Made by a program: the position numbers and the translations under genes | Shown: piece after piece, positions 30,938 through 33,326 of the stretch | Numbering within the stretch: position 1 is the first letter of the stretch | Layout of the letters: the number at the start of each line of letters is the position of its first letter | Notes under the pieces: generated by a model | Databases searched by the model: none | What the model was told of the DNA's origin: nothing | Seen by the model: only the letters and a program-made list of their open reading frames with translations | Source of the DNA: Gnetum montanum | Lineage: Eukaryota > Streptophyta > Gnetopsida > Gnetales > Gnetaceae | DNA length: 33,326 nt | Assembly (NCBI GenBank): GCA_015680685.1 | Contig: MNCI01022611.1 | Span: forward strand, 857,580-890,905 | Reading direction: 5' to 3'

Positions 30938-33326
30938 ATCTCCTTTCTTGGAATGTTTGAGGCCTTACTGATAGGCTTCGACGGAAGCGAGCAGGCGACT
31001 TTATATCTAGTCTTAATTTGACTTTTGATTTCATTCTTCTTCAAGAAATTAAGATTTCCGCCGACCTTTTATCCTATTCCGCCCATTGGTTTCTTCCTCA
31101 CTCCTCAATCCTAGCGACATCCCATGCATGTGGGAAAGGAGGAGCGGCCATTCTCCTCTCACCCTATTGGAAAACTAAACTCCTTCAAAGCGGTTCGGAT
31201 TCTGGGCATCGAGTTTCCTGGGCCACCTTCTCATCCAAGCATGGCCCCTTTGGCATTTTCTCGATATATGCCCCAAATGACTCCACAGAACGGGCTCTCC
31301 TTTGGCATGAACTTGCCACTTCTTTCCCCCCAATGCCTTGGATATTTGGAGGAGATTTTAATATGGTAGAATTCCCTCAAGATAAGCTTGGAGGGGCATT
31401 TCTTCAATTGCCCAATCTCGAGTATCAGGCCTGGTCTGCATTTAAGAAAAGATTTTACCTCTCAGACGGGGCAGACAACTCCATGTGCGCTCCCCCCCAT
31501 AGATTCACTTGGAGCAATTTCCATCTAGGGCAAGCTCGCATCTACAGTAGGTTAGATAGGTTCCATTTCTCCACCCTCTCCTTTTGGCAAGCTTGCTCTG
31601 CCACTACAGTACATCATCATGCCATCTTATCCGACCACCTTCCTATCTCCATATCTATCCAGATTCATGGTAGCCCTAACCGACAACGATTCCATCTTTT
31701 TAGACTGCACAACAAATGTTTTTCTTCCCCCACTGCCCAACTTCTTCTCTCCAACCTTTGGAATGCCGAACCTAGGCCCCTAAATCAGATGGGTTGGATT
31801 AATTGGTGGCATCGTGCTTCATGTCGAGTGCGAAACTTCGCTCGTTCATATGGTAAGACCATGGCTGCTCAAGCCAAACTTGAATACAAAAAAATTCACC
31901 TCACCATTGAGCATCTCACTAACAAACTAGCTTAAGATCCCTTCAATACTCTAGTTCACAAGGAGCTAGCTAGAGCACGCGTAGCCTTCCAACATTGGGA
32001 TGTGTACCGAGCACAAAGTGCCTTAACTAAAAGTCGGCTCACTTGGTTAAATATTCAAGATGAACACTGTAAGGAATTTTTTAAATATCTTAATGCAGCT
32101 TCCCCTTCGCATGCTATAGACAAAATCTCATGTGAGGGTACTACCATTACTGACCACAATAGTATCCTCTCTTATCTTAAGAACCACTACGAAACCCTTT
32201 TTGCTGCTACCCCAATGGACATCTCTTCATTCAAGGCTGCCACCCCTGATTATCCTCGCCTTATGAATCCTACTATGCTACAAAGCCTTGATGCTGATAT
32301 CACTTTAGCGAAGCTACAGGAGGCTTGTTCCAAGTTAAGTTGAGGTAAGGCTCCTGGTTATGATGGGTTTCCAGCAGAATTTTTTCAAAATCATTGGGAT
32401 TTGGTGGGCAAGGATCTTTTGCAGGTCATTAACGAGGCTATCTTAACTGGTTCCCTCGGGCCCAATCTAAATCAAGGGGTAATTCGTCTCCTCCCCAAGT
32501 CTGGGGATCTAACCGATATCTCCAATTGGCGTCCCATAACGCTTCTCAATGTAGTGTATAAAATTTGGGCGAAGTGCCTTGCCTTACGACTGAAAAAAAT
32601 TCTTGGTCAGATCATATCTCCTCAGCAAACAGGGTTTGTTCCGGGTAGGTACATTTTAGGCAATGTGGTAGCGGCGTGGGAAGGTCTCAAGTGGGCTGAG
32701 GATGATGGACAAGATATTCTCCTAGTGAAACTGGATTATGCCAAGGCTTATGACAACATTAAGTGGGATTTTATCTTGCAGACTATGACCAAACTGGATT
32801 TTGGACCCAAGTTCTTACATATGGTGACATGCTTATTCTCAGATGCTACTGCAAGAATTGCCACTACCTTCGACATTACCTCTTCCTTTCCAATCCATAG
32901 GTCTGTGCGCCAAGGTTATCCTCTCGCCCCCTATCTCTTTATCATTGCATCAGACTTTCTTTGTCATCAAATTAACCTGGACATTAAAACTAAAGTTCTC
33001 ACTGGGGTTAGCCTTTCCTCCTCTCAACAACAGCTTCTCAATATGCACTTTGCTGATGACTCCTTTTTTCTAGTTCAAAACACAGCCACCAATTTGCACC
33101 ACCTCTTATCAAGGGTGGAGCAATATTGCACACTCTCAGGTTCCATAATTAATTGGAATAAATCCTCTGTTTATAGCTTTAAGGGTAATTACAACCATGT
33201 GACCCACTATAAGTGGAAGTAGCTTCAAGATCAAGACATCGTTAAGATTCTGGGAATCCCTTTCCGCTTTCGAGGCTCAACATCTATCCTTTGGGAGCAA
33301 GTTATTCATCGAATTTAAAAGAAACT
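30934..33326 (+). pseudogene. LINE ORF2 (endonuclease and reverse transcriptase), partial
   Basis: Starts ATG 30934 (MNLLSWNV, then TGA at 30958-30960 where Arg of WNVRG is expected, a CpG-type change). The APE endonuclease has FILLQEIKIS, SIYAPND, WIFGGDFNMVE, ARIYSRLDRFHF and LSDHLPIS, the main catalytic motifs being present. The linker includes MGWINWWHRASC. RT follows with RLLPKSGDLTDISNWRPITL, QIISPQQTGFVPGRY, LVKLDYAKAYDN (motif A), RSVRQGYPLAP and MHFADDSFF (FADD box near 33048-33062). Further stops are TAA 31933, TGA 32341 (Trp in copy A), TAG 33220 and TAA 33316 (shared with copy A). The frame is otherwise uninterrupted. The rest lies past the window end. Confidence 0.9.

Larger units (their letters stand above)
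29585..33326 (+). mobile_element. LINE (L1-type) copy B, near full-length, cut by window end
   Basis: A non-LTR retrotransposon on the plus strand with a GC-rich 5' region (about 29585-29851), ORF1 (29852-30937) and ORF2 (30934 to beyond the window). The exact 5' end is not fixed and no target duplication is visible. ORF1 has a DUF4283-like region plus CCHC knuckle. ORF2 has an APE-type endonuclease and RT, the layout of plant L1 elements. Throughout the visible 3.4 kb both ORFs stay in frame and are broken only by stop codons. Confidence 0.92.

Noticed and set aside
1-33326. CRISPR arrays, tRNA or rRNA genes, bacterial-type operons
   Set aside because: No short direct repeats with unique spacers, no cloverleaf-like sequence and no rRNA motifs were seen. 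The window is eukaryotic repeat DNA.

Overview
This window is gene-poor nuclear DNA from a plant, almost certainly one with a large repeat-rich genome. The evidence is Athila- and Tat-lineage Ty3/gypsy elements (both plant-specific), L1-type LINEs with a plant-style ORF1 (DUF4283-like plus zinc knuckle), AT-rich composition and no bacterial-style gene packing. A gymnosperm or another giant-genome plant would fit, but the sequence alone does not settle the species. No tRNA, rRNA or intact host gene was found. Assignments rest on reading motifs, not on a database search.

Layout: (1) 1-1885, minus strand: a 5'-truncated, heavily decayed LINE. (2) 1886-6180: AT-rich non-coding DNA with a 12-bp-arm hairpin, a very regular 191-bp tandem array (3480-5070), a T-rich ~42-bp minisatellite and a quasi-periodic ATTTG/ATC-rich tract. 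(3) 6180-9669, plus strand: a decayed Tat-lineage pol (RT, RNase H, second RNase H, integrase) without visible gag, protease or LTRs. (4) 10691-28187, minus strand: an Athila-like LTR retrotransposon with paired LTRs and target duplication GCTAT. (5) Nested inside its integrase gene at 14055-21309, same strand: a second, related Athila-like element with its own LTRs and target duplication CTATG. The inner element keeps gag and protease but lacks RT, RNase H and integrase, so it looks like a non-autonomous deletion derivative. (6) 28193-29580: possible host sequence with two exon-like stretches, one in the window's main CpG/GC-rich patch. (7) about 29585-33326, plus strand: a more complete LINE of the same family as the left one, with ORF1 and ORF2 overlapping at ATGA. 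It is broken only by in-frame stops as far as the window shows.

Order of events: the outer Athila-like element inserted first and the inner one later disrupted its integrase. Removing the inner element plus one CTATG copy restores a continuous integrase frame. Both LTR pairs differ by roughly 5-10% by eye, so neither insertion is very recent. Coding decay is dominated by substitutions, many of them Gln CAG to stop TAG, as expected from deamination of methylated cytosines in plant CHG contexts. Few frameshifts are seen.
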